A stretch of 64,000 bases of DNA from JBMNCR01 sp049366695 (lineage in GTDB: Bacteria > Bacillota > Clostridia > Eubacteriales > Alkalibacteraceae): positions 62,001 to 126,000 of the forward strand of contig JBMNCR010000034.1 of NCBI GenBank assembly GCA_049366695.1. The letters run 5' to 3'. The notes below the pieces were generated by a model. The model made no database searches, was not told the origin of the DNA, and worked only from the letters and a program-made list of their open reading frames with translations. This document shows positions 1 to 8,447 of this stretch, in pieces. Position numbers and translations under genes: made by a program. The first letter of the stretch is position 1; every line of letters begins with the position of its first letter.

Positions 1-20
1 GAAATTATTAATAATACTAT

Positions 21-872
21 CTACTTATTTTGCAACATACATGCTTTAATCACGTGTTTTGCTAATACTGAAGTAGTTACTGATCCTACACCACCTGGTA
101 CTGGAGTAATTAAAGAAGCTTTATCAACGCATTTATCAAAATCTACATCTCCACATAATTTGCCATTCTCATCTACATTTATACCTACATCAACTACAAC
201 AGCACCATCATTAACAAACTCATCTGTTACCATTTTAGCTCTTCCTATACCTACTACTAATACGTCTGCTGCAGAAGTTACTTCAGGCAAATTCTTTGTT
301 CTAGAGTGACAGATTGTTACAGTTGCATTTTCACCTAGTAAAAGCATAGAAACAGGTTTACCTACAACCATAGATCTACCTAATACTACAGTATTTGCAC
401 CATTTAAATCTACTTTATAATATTTTAATATTTCCATAACTGCAGTTGGAGTACAAGGAGCAAATCCTGATTGATCCCCTTCCATTACTTTGGCAACATT
501 AGTAGGGCTTAAACAGTCAACATCTTTTTCTGGAGCAATAACATATTTTATCACTTCTTCATCTAATTGCTTAGGAAGAGGTCTAAATATTAAAATACCA
601 TGAGTATTTTTATCATTATTTACTTTTTGTAATTCTGTTATAAAATCATCTTGAGTAATATCTTCAGGTAATTCTTTTACCTCTGTATCAACATTGCATC
701 CTGCCATTCTCTTAAGTGCTCCTCTTTCGTATGATAAGTCACTTGGATTGGCTCCAACTCTAATAATTGTTAATTTTGGAACGATGCCTTTGCCTCTTAA
801 TTCGTCAGCAGCTTTAATAGTAGCTTCTTTTAAACTTAGTGCGACTTCTTTTCCGCTTAATAATTCTCCCAT
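21..872 (-). CDS. folD: 5,10-methylene-tetrahydrofolate dehydrogenase (FolD family)
   Basis: This 283-residue protein has normal FolD length and converts methenyl-THF and methylene-THF in the methyl branch of the Wood-Ljungdahl pathway. The Rossmann part carries GRSMVVGKP (about 165-173), and the C-terminal signature PVPGGVGSVT is present. The ATG follows a good AGGAGG. It is the last gene of the fhs-fchA-folD block. The residues that serve the cyclohydrolase reaction in bifunctional FolD look replaced: the Tyr-x3-Lys of E. coli FolD (YVASK) aligns with YERGA, and the Gln of GILVQLPLP aligns with Phe in GILIFRPLP. The Asp of the DVD motif remains. I infer a dehydrogenase-only enzyme that depends on the neighbouring FchA. 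The family call is certain; the loss of cyclohydrolase activity is inference. Confidence 0.95.
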   Translation of the reverse strand: MGELLSGKEVALSLKEATIKAADELRGKGIVPKLTIIRVGANPSDLSYERGALKRMAGCNVDTEVKELPEDITQDDFITELQKVNNDKNTHGILIFRPLPKQLDEEVIKYVIAPEKDVDCLSPTNVAKVMEGDQSGFAPCTPTAVMEILKYYKVDLNGANTVVLGRSMVVGKPVSMLLLGENATVTICHSRTKNLPEVTSAADVLVVGIGRAKMVTDEFVNDGAVVVDVGINVDENGKLCGDVDFDKCVDKASLITPVPGGVGSVTTSVLAKHVIKACMLQNK

Positions 873-968
873 TATATATCCTCCTAAAATTATTTTTACA
901 TTATGATAAAGAGGTATAAATACACTGATGAGTTATTCAATTCAGTATAAATAATACCTCATAAACTT

Positions 969-1598
969 CTAAGAAAGCATACTTTCAACCTTTGCATATA
1001 CTTCATCAGCTATACTTGTTCCTTTTGCTACTAAGGGTTTTACTTCTTTTTCAATATTTGATACATATTCTTTATCTTTAATTGTACCAATATTAATTAA
1101 AACATTTAACCAACCACTTATTAATGCAGCCCTTAAACATTGTACTCCAACACCAACATCACTAATAGCTAACCTTGATCCTTTATCAACTAATTCTTCA
1201 TGCAACACTATAGCTTCATAACATTTTTTTACGATGTCTACAGGTACACCACATGCTTGTATAGTGCATCTTTCTAAAGTTTCTTCTTTAATTTTCTTTT
1301 GTTCTTCTGTATCTTTAGGTAATCCATAAGCTTTTGATAGTGGTAGAAAATTTTCAGCGTCTTTATCTACCATTTCAAGCAATTCTTGCTGTATTGCCTC
1401 TGCTTTTTTAATTATCCCTTTATTATCATCTTCAAATTCAGCATATTTCTTTTTACCTAACGTTAAGTTTACCACCATGCTAGCTAATGCAGTCCCTATA
1501 GCACCAGTTAATGCAGCAGCTCCTCCACCACCAGGTACAGCTTTCTTTGAAGCTAATTCAGTAACAAATTCAGTACATGAACCATCTATCATTTTCAT
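969..1598 (-). CDS. fchA: methenyl-tetrahydrofolate cyclohydrolase (formiminotransferase-cyclodeaminase family)
   Basis: The 209-residue protein belongs to the FTCD cyclodeaminase/FchA family, with the N-terminal signature VPGGGGAAALTGAIG and the all-helical layout of the family. In acetogens FchA interconverts formyl-THF and methenyl-THF, between Fhs and FolD. The ATG at 1598 is chosen because GGGAGG lies 7 nt upstream; an in-frame GTG at 1613 overlaps that site. It follows fhs, separated by a strong hairpin terminator, and precedes folD by 96 nt. Because the FolD next door lacks the usual cyclohydrolase residues, this gene is probably the main cyclohydrolase here. Confidence 0.93.
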   Translation of the reverse strand: MKMIDGSCTEFVTELASKKAVPGGGGAAALTGAIGTALASMVVNLTLGKKKYAEFEDDNKGIIKKAEAIQQELLEMVDKDAENFLPLSKAYGLPKDTEEQKKIKEETLERCTIQACGVPVDIVKKCYEAIVLHEELVDKGSRLAISDVGVGVQCLRAALISGWLNVLINIGTIKDKEYVSNIEKEVKPLVAKGTSIADEVYAKVESMLS

Positions 1599-1619
1599 TA
1601 TATAACCTCCCACACACTT

Positions 1620-1690
1620 TAAAAAAAGTTGGCATATGCCTTAAGGCATATACTTTAAAGTATATTTTTTAGACATAAACCAACTTTAAT
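1620..1690 (-). terminator. branched hairpin terminator or attenuator between fhs and fchA
   Basis: An 8-bp outer stem (AAAGTTGG, 1625-1632, with 1680-1687) encloses two perfect 18-nt palindromes, at 1634-1651 and 1648-1665, which share four bases. On the minus strand the structure ends in CCAACTTTTTTT, a terminator-like U tract just after fhs. Complete termination would leave fchA-folD without an obvious promoter, so partial read-through is likely. Confidence 0.7.
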
Positions 1691-1719
1691 ATTATTTCTA
1701 TACTTAGTCAAATTTTAAT

Positions 1720-3393
1720 TTAGAATAATCCTGATATTACACCATCATCATCAACATCAATTTTTTCTGCTGAAGGTACTTTTGGTAATCCAGGCATTTT
1801 CATAACATCCCCAGTTAACGCTACTAAGAAACCAGCACCAGCTGATACAGTAATATCTCTAACTGTAACAGTAAAACCAGTTGGTCTACCTAATTTTGTT
1901 TGATCATCAGTTAATGAGTATTGATTTTTTGCCATACAAATTGGCATTTTATCAAAACCTAATTTTTCGAAGTTTGCAATTTCTTTATCTGCTTTTCCAG
2001 AGAAAGCTACATCATCAGCTCCATATACTTTTTGAGCAATTGCACGGATTTTTTCTTTTATAGGCATATCGATATCATATGCAAATTCAAAATCACTTTC
2101 TGTTTCAGTTAATCGTAAAATTTCTTTTGCTAAAGCTTCTCCACCTTCTCCACCTTTAGCCCATACTTCAGATAATGCAACGTTAACGCCAAGCTCTTTA
2201 CATTTGTTTTCAACAAGTTGTAACTCAGCTTCAGAATCAGTTGGGAATCTATTGATTGCAACAACTGCTGGCAATTTAAATACTTGTGTAATATTCTCAA
2301 CATGTTTTAATAAGTTAGGAAGTCCTGCTTCTAAAGCTTCTAGATTTTCAGGTCCTAAATCATTTTTACCTACACCACCATTGTATTTTAATGCTTTAAT
2401 AGTAGCAACGATGATAACAGCATCAGGTTTTAATTCAGCCATTCTACATTTAATGTCAATGAATTTTTCTGCTCCTAAGTCAGCACCAAATCCTGCTTCT
2501 GTTACTACATAATCTGCAAAATGCATAGCCATTTTTGTAGCGATTACAGAGTTACAACCATGAGCGATATTTGCAAAAGGTCCACCATGAATAAATGCAG
2601 GAGTTCCTTCTAATGTTTGAACAAGGTTTGGTTTTAAAGCATCTTTTAACAATGCTGCCATTGCTCCTTGTGCATTAATATCACCAGCAGTTACAGGCTC
2701 ACCTTTTCTATTGTAAGCAACTACAATTTTTGAACATCTATCTTTTAAATCCATAATATCACTTGCTAAACAGAATACAGCCATTACTTCACTTGCAACT
2801 GTTATATCAAAACCATCTTCTCTTGGCATACCTTGAGCTTTTCCACCCAAACCATCTACTACGTTTCTTAATTGTCTGTCATTCATATCAACAGCTCTTC
2901 TCCATACAACTCTTCTTACGTCAATATCAAGAGAATTGCCTTGGAATATGTGATTATCTACCATTGCTGCTAACAAGTTATTAGCTGCACCAATAGCATG
3001 TAAATCTCCAGTAAAATGTAAATTAATATCTTCCATTGGAACTACTTGTGCATATCCCCCACCAGCTGCTCCACCTTTAACTCCAAATACAGGTCCTAAT
3101 GATGGTTCTCTTAACGCTACTAAAACATTTTTACCTAATTTTGCTAAGCCATCAGAAACCCCAATTGTTGTAGTAGTTTTTCCTTCTCCAGCTGGAGTTG
3201 GATTAATAGCTGTAGTTAATATTAATTTTGCTTTTTTTCCATTACCTTTTTTTAATAAATTATAATCTACTTTTGCTTTATACTTACCGTATAAATCATA
3301 ATCATCTTCTTTTAAACCTAGTTTTGCTGCAATTTCTGTAATGTTAGTTAATTTTGCTTCTTGTGCAATTTCAATATCACTTTTGAAACCCAT
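1720..3393 (-). CDS. fhs: formate-tetrahydrofolate ligase (10-formyl-THF synthetase)
   Basis: The 557-residue protein is full length for Fhs, which uses ATP to join formate to THF, the entry of formate into the methyl branch. The nucleotide-binding loop PTPAGEGKTTTTIG lies at about 65-78, followed by the long conserved core (REPSLGPVFGVKGGAAGGGY). The ATG follows AGGAGG. Only 24 nt separate it from folT upstream, so the two are probably cotranscribed from beyond the THF riboswitch. Downstream is a strong hairpin and then fchA-folD. I see no damage in the gene. Confidence 0.98.
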   Translation of the reverse strand: MGFKSDIEIAQEAKLTNITEIAAKLGLKEDDYDLYGKYKAKVDYNLLKKGNGKKAKLILTTAINPTPAGEGKTTTTIGVSDGLAKLGKNVLVALREPSLGPVFGVKGGAAGGGYAQVVPMEDINLHFTGDLHAIGAANNLLAAMVDNHIFQGNSLDIDVRRVVWRRAVDMNDRQLRNVVDGLGGKAQGMPREDGFDITVASEVMAVFCLASDIMDLKDRCSKIVVAYNRKGEPVTAGDINAQGAMAALLKDALKPNLVQTLEGTPAFIHGGPFANIAHGCNSVIATKMAMHFADYVVTEAGFGADLGAEKFIDIKCRMAELKPDAVIIVATIKALKYNGGVGKNDLGPENLEALEAGLPNLLKHVENITQVFKLPAVVAINRFPTDSEAELQLVENKCKELGVNVALSEVWAKGGEGGEALAKEILRLTETESDFEFAYDIDMPIKEKIRAIAQKVYGADDVAFSGKADKEIANFEKLGFDKMPICMAKNQYSLTDDQTKLGRPTGFTVTVRDITVSAGAGFLVALTGDVMKMPGLPKVPSAEKIDVDDDGVISGLF

Positions 3394-3417
3394 GTAAAAA
3401 TTCCTCCTCTAAAATTT

Positions 3418-4200
3418 TTATATTTTTATATATTTTAAAATTGTAAATACTATTAAAGAAAATAATGGTATTACAATAAAATTGGTTACTATCCTTGCTG
3501 GTAAAAACAATAAAAATCCTTGTCCAAATAAAATTGATAAAAACCAAGTATTCAGTATAAGGGATGTTACAAATTGGGTTGTTGTTACCATAAAGAAAAT
3601 TTTGTCCAATGAATAAATACTATTTGAATAAATCTCTTTTTTGGTAAAATAAAACGGAACTATTATAAATGACAATACTATTATTATATAAAATACCATA
3701 TAAAATAAAGAAATCTTATTTCCTTGATATAATAATCCACTTTCATTCAAAGATATTATTCCTTGCTTAACCATAACTATTATTACACTTACTGATAATA
3801 TTAACACTGTAAATATATTCAAAATATTATAATTGATTTTTTTTTCATTGGAACTCATAATATACTTATAAACTATACCTGGTATAAATCCACATAAAGC
3901 ACTTGATAATGTAAAACCTGGAAAAAAAGCACCCACAGGCTTTAATATATAACAAAATATATCTGAAAATGCTCCTACAACAAAACCAGCTAATGGTCCA
4001 AATGCTACACCGGATATCATAATAGGGATGGTAGTAAAATTAATTCTTAACGCAGGAAATCCTGCAATTGGAACCATAATTTCAAAAATTAGTTTTAATA
4101 CAATACTTACTGCTATTAGTAATCCTAATTTCACAATCAACTTTGTCGTGAAAATTCTTTCTCTTTTACTATCCTTTTTTAAAGTATCATTTACATTCAT
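3418..4200 (-). CDS. folT: folate ECF transporter substrate-binding S component
   Basis: This integral membrane protein of about 260 residues has some six hydrophobic segments and the ECF S-component N-terminal pattern (helix, then PIAGFPALRINFTTIPIMIS, then GPLAGFVVGAFSDI). FolT captures folate or 5-formyl-THF and works with a shared EcfA/A'/T module, which is not in this window. The start at 4200 is preferred because AAGGAGG lies 9 nt upstream; an ATG at 4209 sits directly on that site. A THF riboswitch immediately upstream supports folate as substrate. The gene leads directly into fhs. Confidence 0.88.
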   Translation of the reverse strand: MNVNDTLKKDSKRERIFTTKLIVKLGLLIAVSIVLKLIFEIMVPIAGFPALRINFTTIPIMISGVAFGPLAGFVVGAFSDIFCYILKPVGAFFPGFTLSSALCGFIPGIVYKYIMSSNEKKINYNILNIFTVLILSVSVIIVMVKQGIISLNESGLLYQGNKISLFYMVFYIIIVLSFIIVPFYFTKKEIYSNSIYSLDKIFFMVTTTQFVTSLILNTWFLSILFGQGFLLFLPARIVTNFIVIPLFSLIVFTILKYIKI

Positions 4201-4233
4201 AATATTCATCCTCCTTGATTATAGAGTAATCCT

Positions 4234-4278
4234 CCGCTTAATCAGGTTGAATAAATAGTATTTGATTAAACACAGCGG
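4234..4278 (-). promoter_or_regulatory. alternative stem overlapping the riboswitch 3' end
   Basis: The stretch 4264-4278 (TTAATC preceded by CCGC on the minus strand) can pair with GATTAAGCGG at 4234-4243, giving ten base pairs with a small bulge. It competes with the 3' strand of the riboswitch closing helix and includes a GGAGG-like run at 4230. This is the layout expected of an expression platform. The folding is by eye. Confidence 0.45.
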
Positions 4279-4369
4279 AAGCGATAAGATATCGTGGTGG
4301 TTTTTCACCTTCGTTTAAGAGCTACATCCCATCTCTTAACACTTTACGCATCTTATCTACTCTGCTTAA
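4275..4369 (-). promoter_or_regulatory. tetrahydrofolate (THF) riboswitch upstream of folT
   Basis: Read on the minus strand, this leader contains the known THF riboswitch landmarks in order: GAGTAGAT, a pairing strand ATAAGAT, GCGTAAAGTGTTAAGAG, the conserved GGGATGT, a return strand with CTCTTAA, then ACGAAGGTGAAAAACCACC, the closing strand ATCTTAT and CGCTTCCGCT. The sequence closely resembles folT leaders of other Firmicutes. It lies between the methyltransferase gene and folT. In known cases the element represses folT when THF is plentiful. Confidence 0.9.
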
Positions 4370-4387
4370 TTATGTATTTTTTATAGA

Positions 4388-5203
4388 TTAACCAATTGCT
4401 CCACTTCTAACTGCTTTACTAAATTTTCTACAATGTCTGTCTTTTGAAAGAAGAGCATCAGTTGCATAAATAGCACTCATTATCCCCTTGTTTAAAGGAT
4501 CCATAATTGCTGAATCCATACCAGCATAAATTGATAAAGCCATAAAATTTTGATTGATTAACTTTCTAGCTGGCATACCAAAAGAAATATTACTTAAACC
4601 AGAAGTAATTTTAATAGTTGGATATATTTCTTTTATTTTTTCAATACACTCAATAAAGTTTATTAGTGATTTGTTATCTGTAGATAAAGCCATAACTAAA
4701 GGATCTATATGGATTCTGTCAGGTGTAATTCCATATTTAGCTGCTTTTTCTACGATACCTTTTGTAATTTCAACTCTTGTAGGAACGTCTTGTGGCGTAC
4801 CGTGTATACTGTCACAAGTTAAAGCAATTACTTGCCACTCAGTTCCTTCGATCAATGGAAAAATAACATCACATTTATCCATGTCTGTTCCTTCGACTTT
4901 TTCTAAATTAACTGAATTAATTAAACCTGGTTTGTTAATGAATGGTAGTACTTCTTTAAGAAACTCTGGATTTGGACTGTCAATGCAAATTGGAGTATCA
5001 ACTGCATCCTGCACAATATCAATCAACCATTTTAAAGTTTCCACTTCTACATCAGGGGCTGTGGAAGCACATACGTCAATATAATCTGAACCTGCCTCAG
5101 CTTGTTTTATTGCACGATTCCTTATGAATTCCACATCTTTTTCTGCAATTGCCTTTTTTACTGCTGGTATTGCTCCATTAATTTTTTCACCAATAATAAT
5201 CAT
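4388..5203 (-). CDS. methyltetrahydrofolate:corrinoid-protein methyltransferase (MeTr/MtvA/MtgA-like, methyltransferase II)
   Basis: This 271-residue TIM-barrel protein is of the pterin-binding MeTr family, opening with IIIGEKING and containing the late motif SGLSNISFG typical of methyl-THF binding. It is clearly different from the true AcsE at 16.5 kb. Such enzymes move a methyl group between a corrinoid protein and THF in O-demethylase and glycine-betaine systems. The divergent reactivase at 5.4 kb and the corrinoid protein at 7.4 kb are likely partners. No substrate-specific methyltransferase I is nearby, so the methyl donor is unknown. A strong promoter with an operator-like dyad precedes it. 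The ATG follows AGGAGGG. Confidence 0.85.
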   Translation of the reverse strand: MIIIGEKINGAIPAVKKAIAEKDVEFIRNRAIKQAEAGSDYIDVCASTAPDVEVETLKWLIDIVQDAVDTPICIDSPNPEFLKEVLPFINKPGLINSVNLEKVEGTDMDKCDVIFPLIEGTEWQVIALTCDSIHGTPQDVPTRVEITKGIVEKAAKYGITPDRIHIDPLVMALSTDNKSLINFIECIEKIKEIYPTIKITSGLSNISFGMPARKLINQNFMALSIYAGMDSAIMDPLNKGIMSAIYATDALLSKDRHCRKFSKAVRSGAIG

Positions 5204-5265
5204 TTGTTATTCCCTCCTAACAAATTTGCTATCGATTTGTTATCGATTTCATAATTTAATCACAA

Positions 5266-5283
5266 TACTTGTATATACAAGTA
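5266..5283. promoter_or_regulatory. operator-like perfect palindrome, 18 nt
   Basis: TACTTGTATATACAAGTA is a perfect 18-nt dyad lying 12 nt downstream of the -10 box of the methyltransferase promoter. The core TTGTATATACAA recurs at 25547-25558 at the identical distance from the cooS -10 box. Dyads of this kind are typical of GntR-family (HutC/TreR-like) repressors, but no such regulator is in the window. Confidence 0.7.
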
Positions 5284-5295
5284 ATTTACATAATT

Positions 5296-5324
5296 ATCTT
5301 ACCAAAGTAAAAAATATTTGTCAA
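5296..5324 (-). promoter_or_regulatory. sigma-A promoter of the methyltransferase gene
   Basis: Minus-strand TTGACA (5319-5324), a 17-nt spacer and TAAGAT (5296-5301) form a good vegetative promoter pointing at the methyltransferase start at 5203. Transcription should begin close to the adjacent palindrome. Confidence 0.7.
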
Positions 5325-5352
5325 TATCTTGTCCGTATATTTATATATATTT

Positions 5353-5381
5353 TTTGTGTAATTGAAAATTTGTAGTATAAT
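5353..5381 (+). promoter_or_regulatory. sigma-A promoter of the first reactivase gene
   Basis: TTTGTG (5353-5358), a 17-nt spacer and TATAAT (5376-5381) point toward the reactivase ATG at 5419. It is back to back with the methyltransferase promoter, so the two genes share a 215-bp divergent control region. Confidence 0.6.
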
Positions 5382-5418
5382 ACTAATAAAACATATAGTA
5401 AAGGAGCTCGATAATAAA

Positions 5419-7212
5419 ATGAATAAATATGTAACTGTTGAATTCCCGAGACTTAATAAAAGTATCGACATTGAGGAAAATAGTAAAATTTCAGATGCAT
5501 GTGAAAAAGTAGGTCATCCTTTAAATTTAGTTTGTGGTAGTAAAGGAAAATGTAAAAAATGTGCCGTAGACATTGAGTTTGATGGCCATATTAAAACAGT
5601 TCTTGGCTGTCAAGAGACCGTATTTGATGGATTGAAAGTTTTAATCGAAGACGAAAAAGTTGAAGCACAAATATTGACAACATCTGTATTAAAAGATTTT
5701 AAACCTAACCCCTCTTTGACATCAATGTATTTAGAAAAATCACAATTAAAAACAGATCTAGCAGAAAACAATTGGGATACTGTTCTTAGTAAGTTAGGTG
5801 AAAATCTTCACACTCCATCTTTAGAAGTATTACAAAAAATCTCTAAAATTTATCACAATGATGATGGATTAACATTTATACTACATAATAATTTATTGAT
5901 TGATGTCGTTGCCGGTGATACAAGTAACGAGATATACGGATTAGCTTTTGATATAGGTTCAACATCGGTTGTTGGATATTTGTATAATATGAAAACTCAC
6001 GAACAAATCGGAGTTAGTTCAAGACTTAATAAACAAACCCAGATTGGTGGAGATGTTATAAGTAGAATAGATCATACTATGTCAAATCCAAATGGTTTAG
6101 AAAGACTACGATCATTAGTAATTGAGACAATAAATGAAATAACTGATAATATTTGCACTGAAAATCAGATTGATAAAGACAAAATATATCATGCTTCTTT
6201 CTGTGGAAATAGTACTATGCAACATTTATTTTTAGGTTTATATCCCGAACATTTGGGCATGTCGCCATTTACAAGTACGATTCATAAAGAAGTATCAACT
6301 AAATGTTCATATTTTGGCATAAATATAAATCCAAATGCACAAATTAGTTTTTTACCTTTATTGGGAGGATTTGTTGGCGCCGACACTTCAGCAGTTTTAT
6401 TATCTTTACCAAATGATGATAAAAAACGTCTTGTAATCGATTTAGGTACTAATGGAGAAATTGCTGTAGGAAGTAATTTTTCTTATAAAGTTGCTTCAAC
6501 TGCTTGTGGTCCTGCTTTAGAAGGGGCTGGACTTGAATCTGGAATGCGAGGTACTAAAGGTGCTATAGAAAAATTTGAAATTAAAGATGGTGATGTTGAA
6601 TACAAAGTAATAGGTGACGTAAAACCAAGAGGAATATGCGGATCAGGTATAATTGATCTAATATCAGAACTATTGCGATGTAATGTAATAAATAAACGTG
6701 GAGCAATAGTAGACAAGTCAAAAGTAAATAATTCAAAATTAGCTGACAGAATTATAAAAAATGATAATATAAAATCGTTTATTATTTGTTATGAAAATGA
6801 AACTGAATCTGGCAAAGCAATCATTATCAGTCAAAAAGATATTCGTCAAGTACAACTAGCCAAAGCTGCGATTTTTACTGGTTGTAATATGTTAATTACA
6901 GAATGTGGTCTAACCGGAGTTGATTTAGATGAGATACTAATAGCCGGAGCTTTTGGTAATTATATAGACATTGTTAAAGCTCAATACATGGGAATGATAC
7001 CATCATATGAGAACGTACCTATATATTCAATAGGCAATGCAGCTGCTACAGGTTGTCAAATGTTCCTTTTATCAAAAGATGATCAAAAAGAATGTAATAC
7101 AATTGCAGAAAATGCTATACATATAGAGCTAGCAACAAACCCTTCTTTTTCAACACAATATATGGCAAATTCATATTTCCGTGATAATCACGAGGATGAA
7201 AGTTCTCTGTAA
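5419..7212 (+). CDS. corrinoid-protein reductive activator (RACE/RACo family), copy 1
   Basis: The 597-residue protein has an N-terminal 2Fe-2S ferredoxin domain with cysteines at 39, 45, 48 and 64, a linker region, and a C-terminal ASKHA ATPase-like domain starting near residue 175 (GLAFDIGSTSVVG) with DLGTNGEIAVG further on. This is the RACo layout: ATP-dependent reduction of inactive Co(II) corrinoid protein back to Co(I). The ATG at 5419 is chosen because AAGGAG lies 12 nt upstream and the ferredoxin domain starts there; an upstream ATG at 5362 adds 19 non-conserved residues. It faces the methyltransferase gene and converges on the corrinoid-protein gene. It is clearly diverged from the second copy at 12.3 kb. 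Confidence 0.9.
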   Translation: MNKYVTVEFPRLNKSIDIEENSKISDACEKVGHPLNLVCGSKGKCKKCAVDIEFDGHIKTVLGCQETVFDGLKVLIEDEKVEAQILTTSVLKDFKPNPSLTSMYLEKSQLKTDLAENNWDTVLSKLGENLHTPSLEVLQKISKIYHNDDGLTFILHNNLLIDVVAGDTSNEIYGLAFDIGSTSVVGYLYNMKTHEQIGVSSRLNKQTQIGGDVISRIDHTMSNPNGLERLRSLVIETINEITDNICTENQIDKDKIYHASFCGNSTMQHLFLGLYPEHLGMSPFTSTIHKEVSTKCSYFGININPNAQISFLPLLGGFVGADTSAVLLSLPNDDKKRLVIDLGTNGEIAVGSNFSYKVASTACGPALEGAGLESGMRGTKGAIEKFEIKDGDVEYKVIGDVKPRGICGSGIIDLISELLRCNVINKRGAIVDKSKVNNSKLADRIIKNDNIKSFIICYENETESGKAIIISQKDIRQVQLAKAAIFTGCNMLITECGLTGVDLDEILIAGAFGNYIDIVKAQYMGMIPSYENVPIYSIGNAAATGCQMFLLSKDDQKECNTIAENAIHIELATNPSFSTQYMANSYFRDNHEDESSL

Positions 7213-7240
7213 GTAGTTAGATTGTTTAGAATTCAATAAC

Positions 7241-7369
7241 TTGAGACTATTGAAAAATTTAAATCATATGCATGCCTGTAATAAAGAAGCACAGCATTTA
7301 TATTAAACTTATGTCATCACTAAAGCAAATGCAATAGTGAAAATATTTTAATTTTTTCAAAAGTCTCAA
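7241..7369. repeat. 129-bp MITE-like element with terminal inverted repeats
   Basis: The stretch begins with TTGAGACTATTGAAAAATTT and ends with its near-perfect reverse complement: about 21 of 23 terminal positions match. It contains no ORF, which is the structure of a miniature inverted-repeat element. It fills the gap between the converging reactivase and corrinoid-protein genes, and its ends could also form a terminator for both. I cannot define a target-site duplication with confidence, and no second copy is in the window. Confidence 0.6.
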
Positions 7370-7401
7370 TTATTTTTTGAGTATTTTATTTATCAATAAA
7401 C

Positions 7402-8043
7402 TTATATATTCATCCACTCTTTGCAAATTGAAATCCCTTCAACTGCATTTGATGTAAAAGCATCAGCTCCTATGTGTTCGCATGCTTCTTTATTAACAGG
7501 ATTTCCACCTATAATGATTTTCATGTCTTCTTTTAAACCACTTTCTTTAATGGCATCTACTGTGTTTTTCATAGAATTAAGGGCTAGTGTTAAAACACCA
7601 CTCATACCTAAGATATCTGGTTTTGTTTCTTTAATAATTTCTATAAATGATTCAACAGATTGATCTATTCCAATATCATATACTTCAAAACCCTCAGCTT
7701 CTGACATTAACCTAAATATATTTTTTCCAATATCATGAAGGTCACCTTTTACCGTGCCTATAACAATTTTCCCCATAGTTTTATTACTAGTTCCACTTAT
7801 TAAAGGCTTAATAATATCGATAATTTCGGTGATTAACTCACCTCCAAAAATTAAATCACCTACAAAATATTCTCCTTTTTCAAACCTATCACCTACTATA
7901 GCCATCCCTTCTTGGGCGCATTTAATCAATTGATTAGCTTCTTCTTGTGTAGGTTTATTATTCATAAAATCATTTACAATATCCAGCACTTTTTCATCGT
8001 GCAATTCTCCTATTTCTTTCGTCAGATTACTATACTTTGTCAA
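7402..8043 (-). CDS. methyltransferase-associated corrinoid protein, copy 1 (MtaC/MtvC-like)
   Basis: The 213-residue protein has the two-domain corrinoid-protein layout: a helical cap (about 1-85) and a Rossmann B12 domain with the base-off/His-on motif GDLHDIGKN. His103 is the expected lower cobalt ligand, followed by MSGVLTLALNSM. Such proteins carry the methyl group from a substrate methyltransferase to a methyltransferase II. TTG is the probable start, with TAGGAGG 7 nt upstream. It is close in sequence to the second copy at 11.5 kb. Its promoter (8081-8110) carries one half of the TTGTATATACAA-type operator. Confidence 0.92.
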   Translation of the reverse strand: MTKYSNLTKEIGELHDEKVLDIVNDFMNNKPTQEEANQLIKCAQEGMAIVGDRFEKGEYFVGDLIFGGELITEIIDIIKPLISGTSNKTMGKIVIGTVKGDLHDIGKNIFRLMSEAEGFEVYDIGIDQSVESFIEIIKETKPDILGMSGVLTLALNSMKNTVDAIKESGLKEDMKIIIGGNPVNKEACEHIGADAFTSNAVEGISICKEWMNI

Positions 8044-8061
8044 ATTAAAACCTCCTATATA

Positions 8062-8110
8062 TACTTGTACATATCTACGTATAATATCATTTTCTTTAAA
8101 AGCATGTCAA
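8062..8110 (-). promoter_or_regulatory. promoter of corrinoid protein copy 1 with operator half site
   Basis: Minus-strand TTGACA (8105-8110), an 18-nt spacer and TATTAT (8081-8086) make a good promoter. Just downstream, TATGTACAAGTA (8062-8073) matches 11 of 12 bases of one arm of the palindrome at 5266; the other arm is degenerate. The rest of the 8044-8447 gap is AT-rich with no further feature that I can support. Confidence 0.5.
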
Positions 8111-8447
8111 CAAGTTTATTCATAAATACATAGAAATACAATACAGTATATTTCCTTATTTTATATATTTTTTCAGTAATATTTAATTAATTTAGAATTA
8201 CTATTTAATAACCACATAATTAAGTACAATTTTTTAAGTAATTTTATCATTACTATATCTTTCTAATTAAAACTATTAGATTCTTTGAATATGTTAATAT
8301 TTTTTGCTTTTCTGACTTATATAAGTTAAATCTTTATTCGTTATACTAAAATTTACTATATAAATATCACTTATTATTGGAATCATCTAAACTACTAATA
8401 CATTAATATGATATAATTTATATAAATACATACAAAGAAGGTGAACT

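Noticed and set aside
5230..5249. TATCGATTT direct repeat with 11-nt period near the methyltransferase start
   Set aside because: Only two copies in AT-rich sequence, too little to call a regulator site beside the much stronger palindrome.
5204..5418. Cobalamin riboswitch expected near corrinoid genes
   Set aside because: No B12-box-like sequence on either strand here or upstream of the other corrinoid genes.
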